This document shows, piece by piece, positions 11,756 through 26,320 of a stretch of DNA of 64,000 nt (within the stretch, counting starts at the first letter, position 1; each line of letters opens with the position of its first letter). Both the position numbers and the translations under genes were made by a program. The stretch is taken from NCBI GenBank assembly GCA_025558075.1, contig JAHLKF010000005.1, positions 186,001 to 250,000 on the forward strand, given 5' to 3'. A model generated the notes under the pieces. That model did no database searches. It was given only the letters and a program-made list of their open reading frames with translations, and was not told where the DNA came from. Origin of the DNA: Gaertneriomyces semiglobifer. Its lineage: Eukaryota; Chytridiomycota; Chytridiomycetes; Spizellomycetales; Spizellomycetaceae.

Positions 11756-14700
11756 ATGCATAGAAATGAGCTGGACTCGGACGTAGGACTCACCCCAACA
11801 ACGGGATCGGCGGTATCTCTTAATGAGGATGATGTGCTACTCATGTCACAATTCCTCGAAGGCCGCTCACCACAGTCATCCCGGCGACCAGGTGTTTCAC
11901 CAGAAGGAAGTTCGAAGGGTGCGGCGACTTTTGGTATGCATGACAGATTTGACGATGAAGAGGAGCGGCTATCAGTAGATCCTCTCTCTCCTTTGCAGTC
12001 ACGGTCTCCCCTATCCGACGATGATGATAACCCCGACCATGGAGGGGTTGTCCACGATACGCAACTTAGTCCACGTTCGGCAAATTCTGGGAGCGTTAGT
12101 TCTTTGAACAATCTGATTATGCGTAATCAGGATGGGTCAGAAAACAACGACCAATTCCGTGCAGCAACGAGCGTAAGCAGCCGCAACATGCGTGACGGTA
12201 GCCGATCGGCATCCTTCGAGGCACGCCTTAGCGATTTGACTGGCGAATGCGCGGACTCTTCAAATGCCGATATATTTGACTTTTCGATTGCCGGTCTTTC
12301 AAGAATACACCATGACTTTCCAAGATCGGAGGAGATTGAGAAGGTGGAGGGTACGTCAGTGGGGGCGCTTTCAACTTCAATGTCTCCAGTATATACACTG
12401 AAGAGTGACGGATATGATCAACAACCTCTGTGGAAACCTTCTTCAAGTAGTGAACTCTCTCGTTCGCCCCAATCCGTCGGGTCCGAAGCACATGCAGTGA
12501 CGATTTCAGCATATCAGGCCGCACAGTCCGATCCGACGTTAGCACCCATTTACAGAGCTTTACAAGAACAATCTTCGGCGATACAGTCTATGCAACGGAT
12601 TCTGCGGAGTATATCGGGGACTTCTTCTCCTGAGGACAGGCATAATTTTGGAAATATCAATGAGATTGCGCATCGCCTGGAAAAGCTTGAAGGCATTATG
12701 GATCGGTTTACGAGCGAAAGTATTACTCCCGGAATGCAGTCAATGTCTAGTGAGTACGAATCCGTAGTGGGTGCTGCACCTCGCCGTTGCTCCATATCTG
12801 AATTCAGCGCCGCCCGTGCTCAAAGTGAGCAGGGTACGAGAGACTCAAGAATACAAAGCGCACGGACCAGAGAACGAGGGTCGACGACAGAAGGCCTGAG
12901 CAATATGAGACGATCGGTGGATGGGCGATCATCTTCGATGGAACTTTCGCGTGTTGAGAGTAAGACGGGCATGGAAATTCCTGAAATTAAAAATGAAATC
13001 ACGGATGAAATCAGAACTTTCATAAAGCAGGCAATTGATTCTGTCGTGAGAGAGCAATTGGAAACTGTCAAGACAGATATCAGGGACGAAATTCAAAGCC
13101 TAGCGAAAGAGTCCTCGGTTGACAAACAGAGCCCCTGTCAATGTCTTGCAGAATGGCCGAGCCGAAAGTCCTCGTTATTGCGTGAAGCATCAAGCCTCAT
13201 TGAGGAGAAGTTAGAAACGTTTAAAGCGCAAATGCCTCAACTTCCTGACTTGAGCAGTATCAAGCGAGAACAATCAGCTCTCAAATGTCAACTGGCGGAG
13301 AAGGCGAACACATCTTGGGTATCAGAATTGGCGCGCGATTGCGAAGAGTTGGCACGACAGTCGGAGAATGTCGTGAAAAAGGGCCATATACCTGGAGACT
13401 TTATGAAGCTGGATGAGCTGACGGATTCATTTCACCAGATAGTTAGATCTCACGGATCGCGCATTGAGCGTTTGGAAGACGATGTAAGTTCCTTGAAACA
13501 ACAAAAGCAAACTCAATTTGCCGAGGAATCACAAGATGATGTGGGCCGCCGGATTTCGCGTTCGCAGAGCAAAGACAGCCGACGCATGCAGCCGGTGGAA
13601 GAGCAATTGCTGTCCATTACCCGTACAGTCGAAGCTCTCAAGGCGCGATCACAAATGCAGCAAGGTTTGCAGCATGACGCGCACGCGACGGCGGATATGT
13701 CTCCACGGAGCACTGACATGTATGATCGTGTGAAACATTTGGAAACCAGGTTCGATGATCTTCGAAAGGAAATCAGCAATGATATCTCAAAAGACCGCAA
13801 TGATCACATTGCGGATCGCTTGGAGGATACTGTACGTGAAATGGCGGACGAGATGCACCGGTTGAAAGGTCAAGTGATGGATGATACGCGCATCCTGACT
13901 GTGGAGGCAGCTTTAAGGAAAATGATGGAAACTATAGATAGAGCAATCATTGAGCCAGCAAGCGGCCCGGCAATTTCGCTTCGGGCGGCCAACGCGTCCT
14001 CTCAAACGGCTGAAAATGCAGAGGAGTTAGATTTACCCGACCAGACAGGACGAAGATCTTTACCAGACATCGTAAGCGGCTTGCGCACAAGTTTGACCGG
14101 GCCGCATGAGCTAGAACAACGTTTTGCTGATTTGGAAGCGGCAGTTGAAGCGATGCAAACCGATGAACAGAGGAAATTGCGACACGATCAACGGTGGCGC
14201 GAAGTTGAGACGCTTATGAGAAGCCGAGATGCGCAACTCACAGAGATGACTTCCGCACACCTTCCGAGCAGAGTGTCAACTTTAGAGGCCAACATTGAAT
14301 CCTTAAAGACAACAGCGTCCCGTGAGCCATATATGAAGGAACTGGTACGCAAAGAAGTAGAGCAAATGATCAAATCTAGCACAATGGCAATGCCAGCAAC
14401 AGTGGATGATCGATTATGCAAGCTTGAGAATACCTTTCAAGAGATGCGACGGATGAATGATCGCTACGTGGACGTTGATACGCAGGAGGGGCTGAAAATC
14501 CAAATTCAATCGTTATCGCGCGACGTGGATCAGTTAAAAGAAGAATGCAGATTGGCCGCGTCGGTTAATGACCAGATGTTGGCAGCTGAGTCACGCCAGC
14601 AGGCGAACTATACGTCTCTACAACAAGAGATGCACCGGGACAAAACCATTGACGATAAAGTTGAATTGCGGCTTTGCTCGTTGGAGTCCCAACTCTCTGA

Positions 14701-17700
14701 TATGCGGGCCCGAGTTTGGCAGATGGATGCAACTATCTCTGAACAGGCGTCGCGGCTAGCGTCGGATTCTTCAAGTCTTAGCATAGCAAACATGGAAACC
14801 CTTATTTCGACATGCCACAGGGATGTTACAAGTGTCCACAACAAGGTGAAAGAATTTGAAGGTAAATGCTCCATGCTTAGAGATGAAGATCAGCAACGTT
14901 TCCACGCCCTTGAAACATCCATATCTGATGTGCGACAAGCACTGCCGGCGCAGGAACGTATCAGTCGATTGGAGGAGCGGTTGCCCGCCTTGGAAACCGA
15001 AGTACACAAAGTTTCCACTGATCTGAAGCATCTTCGTCGGGACTCTGGTGTCAGTGATCTACGGGCTATCGTTTTTGACATGCAGGCGACTGTAGACAAT
15101 TTACATCAGTCTCAGAGAGTGGCTGATGCCGAAGCGAGATCCCGATCAGTAGGCATTGAGGGCAGAGTAACAACCTTGGAATCGTCAAGCAATCGGCTTG
15201 GCGAAGAGCTTGCTTCAGTAACACATTTGATTCAGGCTTCCCGACGAAGCGATGGAGAAGCAGGGTTCGAATCCAAAAGTAAAGAACAGCAACTCGAATA
15301 TGAGATTCTTTCCAGTCAATTGGCTGGATTGACCGGAAGAATGGAATTGACGGAGCGATCATGTAGTTTCAGTAGGAGCAGAGTGATGCAATTGTTGGAC
15401 GATGTAGAAGAGTTGCGGGCTTCTACCGAGGATCAAAAACGGTCGTTGCGCGACACGTGCTTTACGATCGGCAAAATGCAGAATGATATAAGCACGCTTG
15501 GCGAAAGTACAGTGGTCAATGATGAAATGAACTCACACTGCATGGAGAAACTGTTGCAACTCCAGTCGGAAATTGGCGAAATAGGTCACTTACACGAACA
15601 CGACAAAGAAGAGATCTCCCGAATAGTTTCTGACTCAGAAAACTTTCAAAAGCAGTACGCAGAAAATGTTGCCGAAACACACCGGCTGATGGATGCGGAG
15701 AAAGCTCGGGTGCAAGCAATTCTGGGCTCTACATTTGGGAAATTGAAGGGGGAGTTATTGGAGTTGCAGAAATATTGCGAGAACCTGGCGGATACTACAC
15801 GCAGCTCTATGAGCGACCATCGGGACTCCGTCCAGCGCTATTTGAACGAGCATTTCTCAAAGGTCGAAAGCCAGTTGTTGGACGTCGTTCAAGCGTCTGA
15901 TAGAAAGCTACAAGCTTGTAGTGAAATGGTAGTCGAGCATAGAACGACTACTCAAGGCTTATTTTTGCAGCACCGAGATGACCTTCATCAGGAACTCTTT
16001 GCAATGCAAGAGTTCTGGACGCAACAAGTTGAAGAGGTGCGTGAGTCGCTGGGGCATCACGATGATGCTTGCAGGAAGGTGTTACATGATCATTTGACGA
16101 ACATCAATCGTCAATTGGATGGATTACGCGATGCGTGTGATCAGCATGGTTCCGAGAATGAACGATTTCTTGAAATCCTTGGAGCTGTTGAGAAGCGCCT
16201 GTCAAGCATGGATGCTGCACAAGAGTCAACCAATAAAGAGATGCTGGCACTTGCCAAAGAACTCCAACTGCATAAGACGACAAGCGAAGAGGCTCACCAA
16301 GATTTGCAGCTAGCCCTCAATGATGCGGTCACTAGGGTTGCAGGCATTACAGGGTCACAAAGTTCCCTGAGCGACCGGCAAAATCAGGCGAATGCAGAAA
16401 TGCACAAGCTAGCTGATGAAATCGCAGATAGTGTACGCATTTTATCAGAGAAATTATCGGGCATTGGCACACAAGTCGCACATATTGAGGAGATCTATCT
16501 CAAGAAAGATGATCTTGCTGCCTTTGAGATGCTTCTCTCCAGCACGGATCAACGTACGCACGAAGTTGTGCTTGGTCTACAGGCTGTGACCCAGCGGCTT
16601 GATAATACTGACCACCTGGTGAACGGGATGGAAGGTCAGATCCAAACGGTACGTGATGACCCGGGAATCGCAAACCTGCGGCGGGATCTAGACGAGCTGG
16701 CGGATCGATTGGAAAAAGGGGCACATAATATGAGCCAGGTTCTTACACGAATGTCCGCATCAGAAGGGAGCATTGGTTCGCTGCGTGAAGCGCTCCGGCA
16801 GTTCGACAATACAGCTCCGATGAGCATTGTACAAGGTCTCATCGACAGACTGCAGGTAGAAGATGGAAAATCGGGCGCGCTCGAGCGTCGAATTGTTACT
16901 TTGGAAAAGCTATGTCAGCAACTGACTGGCTTTGCCTCGTCTCGGGCCGTTGAGGAAATTCGGTTGTTCGTCCAGAAGTGCTTGGAGCAGGTATCGCAGG
17001 TGCAGGATCGCTTAAACCGGGTCGAAGATAATAAGCAACCTCAGGAACAGTCCGCGGCGATACGGGCCCTTCAGGATGCCCATGACGAATTCGTTGTGAA
17101 GCTTGCTCAACTTGAAGGCCATTGCCAAACAATGCAAAATATGCAGGTGGCATCTCCGCAAAAAGTGGTATCGAAGGAAGGGCAACGAAATATGCAGATG
17201 ACGTTGGAGCGCCTGGCGAGACTGGAAAATAAATTAAGTGGTATAGGAGATGTATCACAATTGATGAGCGATATTTCCAGAGTCAAATCTGGTGTAGAGG
17301 ACAACCAGCGAGCCAACAATCGAATAATGGAACAATTACGATCATTGGAAGCTACTCAATGGGATGTTGGGTCCCGCTTGGGCGCATTAGAGAGCACACC
17401 CGTCGTTACTTTGCCTGCCGAGCGCCCGCCATGGATGGATGCAATTGTGGAACGAACCTCAAACATTGAAAGGGCTCAGCGGGAAATCACTTCCATTATG
17501 AATGAGGTGGATTTGTCGAAATTACGACACTGCAGTGAGCAATTGCGCCAGAACGTTGCGGACATTGTTCGACGATTGGACATCGCTGAGGCGGTACACA
17601 AACGCACAAGTAGCAAATTGGACGACGTGGACTTGCGAGTGCTTGAGAGCGAGGAACGGGTTAGAGCGACGCGCGAGGTGTTCGGGAAATCTCACGGGAC

Positions 17701-19433
17701 AACTGGCCACAACGCGGACGTGGAACTCAACAGATTGGAGCTTGACCAAGAGAAAAGCAAATGGCTTGCGGCCTTGTTACAGCGTATGACTGCGTTGGAA
17801 GATGCGCAACGAGAACTGAGTTCCCGCCTGCGAGACTTGGACAGCAACTGTTCTACGCGATTCGTGAGTCGGGAAGAGTCGACTCTCTTCACTGAGAAGG
17901 CCACGCGCAGTATCCACAGTGTGCAACAGGCATTACGCGATTGGGGGGAGAAGCTATCGCGACTTGACGAAGCTCATGTAGAAATTAAGGCCCACATGAC
18001 TGCAACGACGGACGAGTTGGATACCTTAAGAAAGGACTTTAACCTCCGCGGCCTTCTTGGGGGCCGCACAGTTGAGGGTGGTGCGTCGCATATTGGAGGT
18101 CATCTTCCGGCGCTTGATGAGATATCTGGCATTGCAATTGATGAACCCCAAGTGCTCCCCAGAATGGACGAGCGGTATGCGGCTCACTCTGCAAGCTTGC
18201 TCGAGCTTCGGAAGAAGCTGGACCGGAAGGTAGATTCGGCTGTTTTGGAAGAACTGATGCGTCACATTCCTACTCGGGATGAGATGCGAAAGCTTTTCGG
18301 AAAGCGCTCCGATGCTGACGGGAAAGAGGTTGGGACAACGCTGCGGAGGCTTCAGCGTGATGTGGCGCGCCTCAAAACACAGATGGAAGACGGTCGGATA
18401 GAAGACCTTATAAAGCGGTTGTCACCTGATTTGAGGGAATATGTTCAGCAAGTCGTGTCTGATCAGGAGACAGCTCTCTCTCATGACATTGACATGAAGT
18501 TGGTTGAGATGCAACGTGAAATGTTTGAGGCTGCACCTGCTCGGGTGGGTGTCAGCCTGGACGATGTGAAACACATGCAAAGAGATCTAGTTGGTCAAAT
18601 CAGGAAAGAACTAAAAGCTTGGGTTGAGAAGCGAGTCAAAGCGCTCAACAAAGAACTACCAGTGCGTATACAGACAGAATTAAAAGATTTCCGGCAGGAA
18701 ATTCAGCAAACAGTCGCTGACAGCGGACTTCGGAAAAAGGAAGATCAGGTATACACACCTCCGTACAGCGATACATCTAGCGAAGTTGGTGCGATGGACG
18801 TGGACGCTAAGGAACTGGAGACGCGACTCACTCGAAAGTTAACCCGCGATTTTGATGAGAAACTATTCCTTTTATGTAGTGATTTGAGTGCTTGCAAGAA
18901 TCTTTATGCTCGAACACTGGAGCAACCCTTCATGCGAACCGGTCAGTGGCTGTGGAAAAGTGGAGCCCTGAAATTTGGGAGCTGCGTCGAATGGAACCTT
19001 GAAACAGTCAATACGGATCAAGAAAATTTCCACTGGACGAATAATGCTCACCAGATAAAAATCGCAACCGCGGGATTATATGAGATCACGCTAGCGATAT
19101 TCACGAAATGTAAACCTTCCTTACAGTTGGTGGTCAACGGCGAGTCTGTCCTGAGCGCCATCAATTCGCCGTCATATGTGGTACATCATTCAAGTGGCTA
19201 CGTCAAAGATGGAGATGGTCGAGTGGAAAAGGGGACCGTAACGGGAATAAGCCTCTTGGTATGTTGCCTTCGTTACGTCCGATTGCTTGAAAGCAGCCAG
19301 AGACACGCCATTGACATTCGTGGACTGTTAGGACTTTTTGGCATTGCCTGCAAAATCAACTCTCTCTGTGTGCTATCACGGAGGCAAGAAAGGCATGCTG
19401 GGCCACGGTTTCCTCGGACTTAGGAAGCTCTGA
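11756..19433 (+). CDS. giant coiled-coil protein with C-terminal C1q/TNF-like domain
   Basis: Two exons, 11756-19258 and 19332-19433, give about 2534 aa. Splicing the 73 bp intron (GTATGT to TTAG) replaces the genomic read-through tail with DFLALPAKSTLSV and ends in GHGFLGLRKL, which completes the terminal fold. Residues 1-180 are disordered and acidic. About 250-2330 is nearly continuous heptad-type coiled coil with many ~30-40 residue segments of the LEExxxxL type. Residues about 2390-2534 form a globular beta-rich domain: paired Trp (TGQWLWKSG), WNLETVN, GLYEITLAIF, LQLVVNGESVLSA and a G-F-L-G-L end. That strand order resembles C1q/TNF jelly-roll domains. There is no signal peptide or membrane segment, so the protein is predicted intracellular, unlike animal C1q proteins. 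A long trimeric rod capped by C1q-like heads is inference. I cannot assign a function; flagellar, basal-body or cytoskeletal roles are possible. Confidence 0.8.
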
Positions 19434-19496
19434 CGTGGCGGACAACCTGTGCATTCAGTAAATATGTATGTAGAAGATCTGATCAGTTAGACTGCT

Positions 19497-21139
19497 TCAC
19501 AATTTCGCTATGGAGGTACTATGGTGCCCTTTTCCGCCCATTTCGGCCTCCACTATTGCCAGTACGGATTGCGCGCATCCATAGCTGGCTTGATACCCGT
19601 ATCCGCCTGGCGTATTTATTAACAAACGACTGATGCAACGAGTAACCTCAATATCGCTACTCACCATGCCCATAATTGTGAACGATTAAAGCGCGCCTCC
19701 CATTTCCAGATGAACGCCATTCGGCTTCGCAGCGGACACCCCCGACCCTGGTAGGCCTCAGGCCAGCTTTATGTTTTACGATGTCCAACTTGCCGTTAAC
19801 CTTGAGTTCCGGACAGATGGACAAGCAACGTTCTATAATAGCCTCCGAGGTTTCCGGGTCTGGTTGCAACGTGCTGCTAAAGCGATCAGACCTGAGTAGC
19901 GGAAGCAATCATGAACATACCTACTCATCGTTAGCTTGGTAAGTACCGCCCAGAACGACGATACCATCATCACGTGGGATTATGTATGTGAAATCCTCAT
20001 GAACAGTACCGAGGCGAGTTACCGTATGCCTGACTTGTGGCGCGTGCACCCAGACGACTTGGCCTCTAGTGGGATACACATTTGCATCCTCTACGCCGCC
20101 AAGGAAACGCGCACCGTAGCCGGTGCAATTGACGATAACCTCGGTCTCCGCGTCAATGAGATCTTCAATTCTGGTTGTGTCTTCATGTTTGAGTGTGCCA
20201 CCCAAGTAGCGAAACTTCTCAGTCAGCCACTTGAGATATCTGGGAACGTTTATACATACTAAAAGAGAGTGAGCCCAATCAGCGGCACTTGTCGACAGCA
20301 CAACTTCTTGACACACCTGTTTCGTAAGCAATGCCCCAGCTACAAGTGGGTGGAAGCTCGGATTCGTTCATAACGCGGTACTTTGGGATAAACCGCGAAA
20401 ACCAAGGATCCTCCCAGGTTTCGGGCTTTTCCGCCCAAAACTCAAAGCCTGGCGCGACAAATAAACCAGTATCAGGAACATCGCACAGCTTTAGCATCGT
20501 CCAGAATGTCACTTCATCCCATTCTAGATGAACAGAAAGTGGTGTTCACGCTTAAAATCGCACGCATGTCGTGATCGTGTTCCAAATGTACCTTGTAGGC
20601 GAACTGGGCTCAGACATGGGAGATAAGCTGCTGCAGATTGCATACGTATAAACAACTCCAGAACTCACTGTCATCCTTTTCTGCGAATGATCGCCAGTGG
20701 GCCTAATTCGATAGGGAGCGTAGTTGGCAGCTTAATGAAGAGAAAAATCTAGAGTTGACATAAAAGGCTTACCGACCCTAAACACGAGCGGTCAACGAAT
20801 ACCTCCAACCAAAGTGCAATCAAACATCACCCTACCCTGCAGCTACGGAAGTATATGCCAGATCCGCGTCGGGATTTTCTGGAGATGACCTACTGCTGAT
20901 TTTTACGTCGTACCCCTGTGCAAGTAATAAACTGTCTCCACGCGTGAGCATAACCAGGCGACTGAAAAGCAACCGGTATATAGCTTTACCATCCTAAAGA
21001 AGAGCTCCATCAAAAAACTGTAATAACCACTGAGGACGCAACACGCACCAGTAGTGAGACCAACGACCCCAGCGCCGAGAACAGTCACGGTCGCCTTCTT
21101 GGCCCCGTCAGTCAGCTGCTGTTGGTTATTTTGTGGCAT
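19497..21139 (-). CDS. D-amino-acid oxidase with peroxisomal PTS1-like tail
   Basis: FAD enzyme that oxidises D-amino acids to 2-oxo acids, ammonia and hydrogen peroxide. Exon 1 from 21139 encodes the dinucleotide-binding motif VTVLGAGVVGLTT. Later pieces include GYDVKISS, AHWRSFAEKDD, WDEVTFWTMLKL, VNCTGYGARFLGG, PTRGQVVWVHAP, FTYIIPRDDGIVVLGGTYQ and GLRPTRVGG. The signature VHNYGHGGYGYQASYGCAQ spans the last intron. The C-terminus is Ala-Lys-Leu, an accepted variant of the type 1 peroxisomal targeting signal. At least six exons are needed. The small second exon (20961-20942) and the junction around 20700-20850 are not fully resolved, because the consensus donor there does not keep frame in my reading. 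Substrate preference (neutral versus acidic D-amino acids) is not decided. Confidence 0.88.
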
Positions 21140-21489
21140 CCTACCCAAGCTGTTCGCTGTCGCTGTCGCCGTTACCGTCGTAGATCAATTCACTGCCGTT
21201 GTCTTGTTCGTTTGAAAGTGTGGCAAATCCAGTGGGAATTGTCACGATCACAATCAAAACCCGTTTGCTTATCGACAACTGAATGTTTGTGCTTACGTAC
21301 GCCACGGCAGGTCAAAGCGACCCGTCACGCATAGGCGTCCACTTCCCAACGCCTGAACAACAATCTTGAGTACGGAGCAACGGAGCTGGGGTAGCGCATT
21401 GAGTAAGGACAGAGCACATGAGACAAGTGTTTGACAGCCTGCGTATTTATTGGCTTCATTTACAGAATTGAAAGCAAGAACAACTCATC
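21140..21489. other. divergent promoter region, 350 bp
   Basis: Shared upstream region of the D-amino-acid oxidase (minus) and clathrin light chain (plus). It is GC-mixed with short CTGTCGCTGTCGCC-like runs. No convincing TATA box was seen. Confidence 0.45.
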
Positions 21490-22367
21490 ATGTCTGAATT
21501 CGGCGGTTTTGCAGGTGCCGATGACCAGTTGGGCGATAACGCGGACTTCAACGCCCACTTTGGAGCGGCCGCCGGAAACGCTTCGTTCCTAGATGACACC
21601 TCTGCCGATCCTGCGGCTGATTTTTTGGCCAGGGAGCAGGCAGTTCTGGGTGCTGATGCTGCGTTTTTCGGAAATGATTTGGTCTCTTCCGTGCCAGTTG
21701 ACGAGACCGCGTCTCAGCCCGCACATCCAGTAAGTCCGATCCGCTACGCAACAAGCACATTCCGTTGTCCCGAGGACGACGACTAACGACTGTCATTGTC
21801 TACACCAAGATCTCTGCTCATCATACTGGCACCTCATCTAACGCGAGCGTTCCTGGCGTGCACCAACCGCCCTTCACCTCTGAGCCTTCTTTCACTGGTT
21901 CCATCCCTGAACCTGAACAAGAACCTGAAGTTCTCAAGCAATGGCGCGCTGATTTTCAGTCTAGAATCGCTGAGCGGGATGACCGCGCTGCGCAGAAACA
22001 TCAGGAAATCCTCACCTCAGCCAAAGATTCCATCGAGCGCTTCTACGCAGATTACAATTCCAAAAAAACGAAATCAATTCAGCGGAACAAAGATCAAGAG
22101 AAAAGAATCATTGAAGAGCGTGATGATTTGACTTCTGGGACAGTCTGGGATCGCGCTTTGAGGCTCATCGAGCAAGCCGCCAAAGAGACCTCTTCGGTAA
22201 CGAAAACCACCAAAGCGGTTGTTGACCTCAAGCCCACTGAAAGGTCAAAGGACAAGGACACCAAGAACGTGAAACCTATTAAAGTCCGTGACACCAGCCG
22301 TATGAAGCAGGTCCTCATTTCCCTGAGGAAAGACCCTCGTGCACCAGGGGTTGAAGCGAATGCATAA
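21490..22367 (+). CDS. clathrin light chain
   Basis: Regulatory light chain that binds the hub and proximal leg of clathrin heavy chain on coated vesicles. Two exons, 21490-21729 and 21810-22367 (80 bp intron, donor GTAAGT, phase 0), give about 265 aa. The Gly/Ala/Asp-rich N-terminus (EFGGFAGADD) and PAADFLAREQAVLG resemble the conserved light-chain N-terminal segment. Exon 2 contains the heavy-chain-binding helix starting VLKQWRADFQSRIAERDD, rich in Lys/Glu, then TVWDRALRLIEQ. The C-terminus DTSRMKQVLISLRKDP is typical of fungal light chains (basic residues plus a terminal short helix). Length matches the family (230-270 aa). It ends 57 bp from the convergent KAT6-like gene. Confidence 0.9.
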
Positions 22368-22423
22368 GACTTTCATACATGCAGCGAACGGAAATGAATG
22401 TCTCGTCCAATATTACTATCTCA

Positions 22424-24923
<2,500 letters not shown>

Positions 24924-25297
24924 GATCTGATACTACTGGCTTCTATGCAGCTCACGGTGTACCGTTTGCGGTGAATATCCTGCTCTTGTTGGTACTCGTT
25001 GAGGCATCGGGAAACCCGGCCAGTGACTCACACGCTGGGCGCGACATAAACTTTGCTACGACCTGGCATTTTAATAAAAGTAACATGGAATGCGAGATCG
25101 CTATTATGACAATTACAAGGCACTGACGAGCTGCTAGAGCCAGCCGCATAGCAATGGTGCAGTTAATGATATTTAATTATCTATGGCATCTCTTCCTCTG
25201 CCGAGATGTACATGGTAGGCCGGGCGTTGGGTTGTGGACATATTTACATCGTGAAAATTGGAGTAAAGGTAGCGCATTCCCGCCGCATTATGGTAAA
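24924..25297. other. intergenic region, 374 bp
   Basis: Between the SAP30 stop and the KAT6-like start, both minus strand. It should hold the KAT6-like promoter and the SAP30 3' end. AT-rich in the middle (aatgatatttaattat); nothing else recognised. Confidence 0.45.
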
Positions 25298-25891
25298 TTA
25301 TGGTAGGGAGGTAGGTACCGGCGCTTTTGCAGGGAGCTTGTATACTTTATCTTCAGGAACGGCAGAGTTAGCGGTGACATTCTTACACAACCATTCGTCA
25401 GCATATGTAACGCACCAAAATTTCGAAGTTTGTAGATGAAGTAGGTGATGGTTTCCTTTTCGTTAACCTCTTGTTGTTGAAAGTGTCGTGTAACACTGCT
25501 TAAAAGTTCATCGCGGGTCTCGTCCTGCGGCGAGCTTGAGCCGCTACTGATGAAGCCAACGGACGATGTAATGTAATTGGCACTGTGTGAGGAGCGAGGA
25601 TGCTTAGGTGTTCGCAGTTTGAAGATGCGTTTATAGCGAGTTAATGTGCGGGTGGAGAGATCTGAGAAGTCCATCTGAAGTTTGAAGTAAGTTTGCAAAG
25701 CCACTCGTGGACAAACCGGATGTACGCACCTGAGACGTGTACTCGAGATCAACCTTTTTCGAAGTGCCATTTGCCGTCTTTTTGTGATGTGATTTCTTTG
25801 GCTGTGCGGCAACCGACGATCCAACCGTGGCAGTCGCAATCCCAGATCCAGTGGACAAGTTGTGGTCCTTCCTCCCAATGGACGCGCTCAT
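25298..25891 (-). CDS. SAP30-like subunit of the Sin3 histone deacetylase complex
   Basis: Bridging subunit that binds the PAH3/HDAC-interaction region of Sin3. Three exons, 25891-25730, 25674-25416 and 25350-25298, give about 157 aa. Exon 1 encodes a short basic N-terminus (QPKKSHHKKTANGTSKK). Exons 2-3 encode the Sin3-binding domain: DFSDLSTRTLTRYKRIFKL, SRDELL-type helix DELLSSVTRHFQQQEVNE and the C-terminal TYFIYKLRNF. Splicing the 65 bp last intron (phase 1) joins this to DKVYKLPAKAP, the expected domain end, which confirms the model. The SAP30 zinc finger of vertebrates is not present, as in other fungal members. It lies just upstream of the KAT6-like gene on the same strand, so a deacetylase subunit and an acetyltransferase are neighbours. 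Confidence 0.88.
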
Positions 25892-26320
25892 TTCAACTAG
25901 CGTATCCTCTTCAACGTCGATATCAATGAAGGCTGCCCGCTCTGCCTCAAATCCAATCGAAGCACGGGGACCAAGTAAAGGGACAAGGCAACTATGTAGG
26001 CGTGATATGATGGGTATCTTAAAGGCCGATGCCAAACACAAACATGCACGAGCCCGCAACCTAGCAAGAGACACGGACCAAAGGCACTCAAAGTCTGGCC
26101 GACATTGGCACGACGATTCTATAGAGCTGATACAGCAATACGTCTACCCCCCGGTCTAATGCTATGCGTCTGTTCAGATTCAGTTCAAAAGCGTTGCAAG
26201 TGCGAAGTCCAAATCGCGCTTACGTCAGCGGTGAATTTGTTTTGACACGGCGTCCCAGAGGTTAAACCGAAAGCAAGCACTGGTAACGGCAGGTTAGGGA
26301 AGAACAAATAGAGATAGACA
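25892..26320. other. divergent promoter region SAP30 / RIO1, 429 bp
   Basis: Shared upstream region. The SAP30 frame remains open upstream to about 26074 without an ATG. A pyrimidine/purine-mixed leader (aggttagggaagaacaaatagagatagaca) precedes the RIO1 ATG. No clear TATA box. Confidence 0.4.

Noticed and set aside
12228..17904. Numerous minus-strand ORFs opposite the giant coiled-coil gene
   Set aside because: They are antisense shadows of a continuous 7.5-kb frame with biased codon use; none has a recognisable domain.
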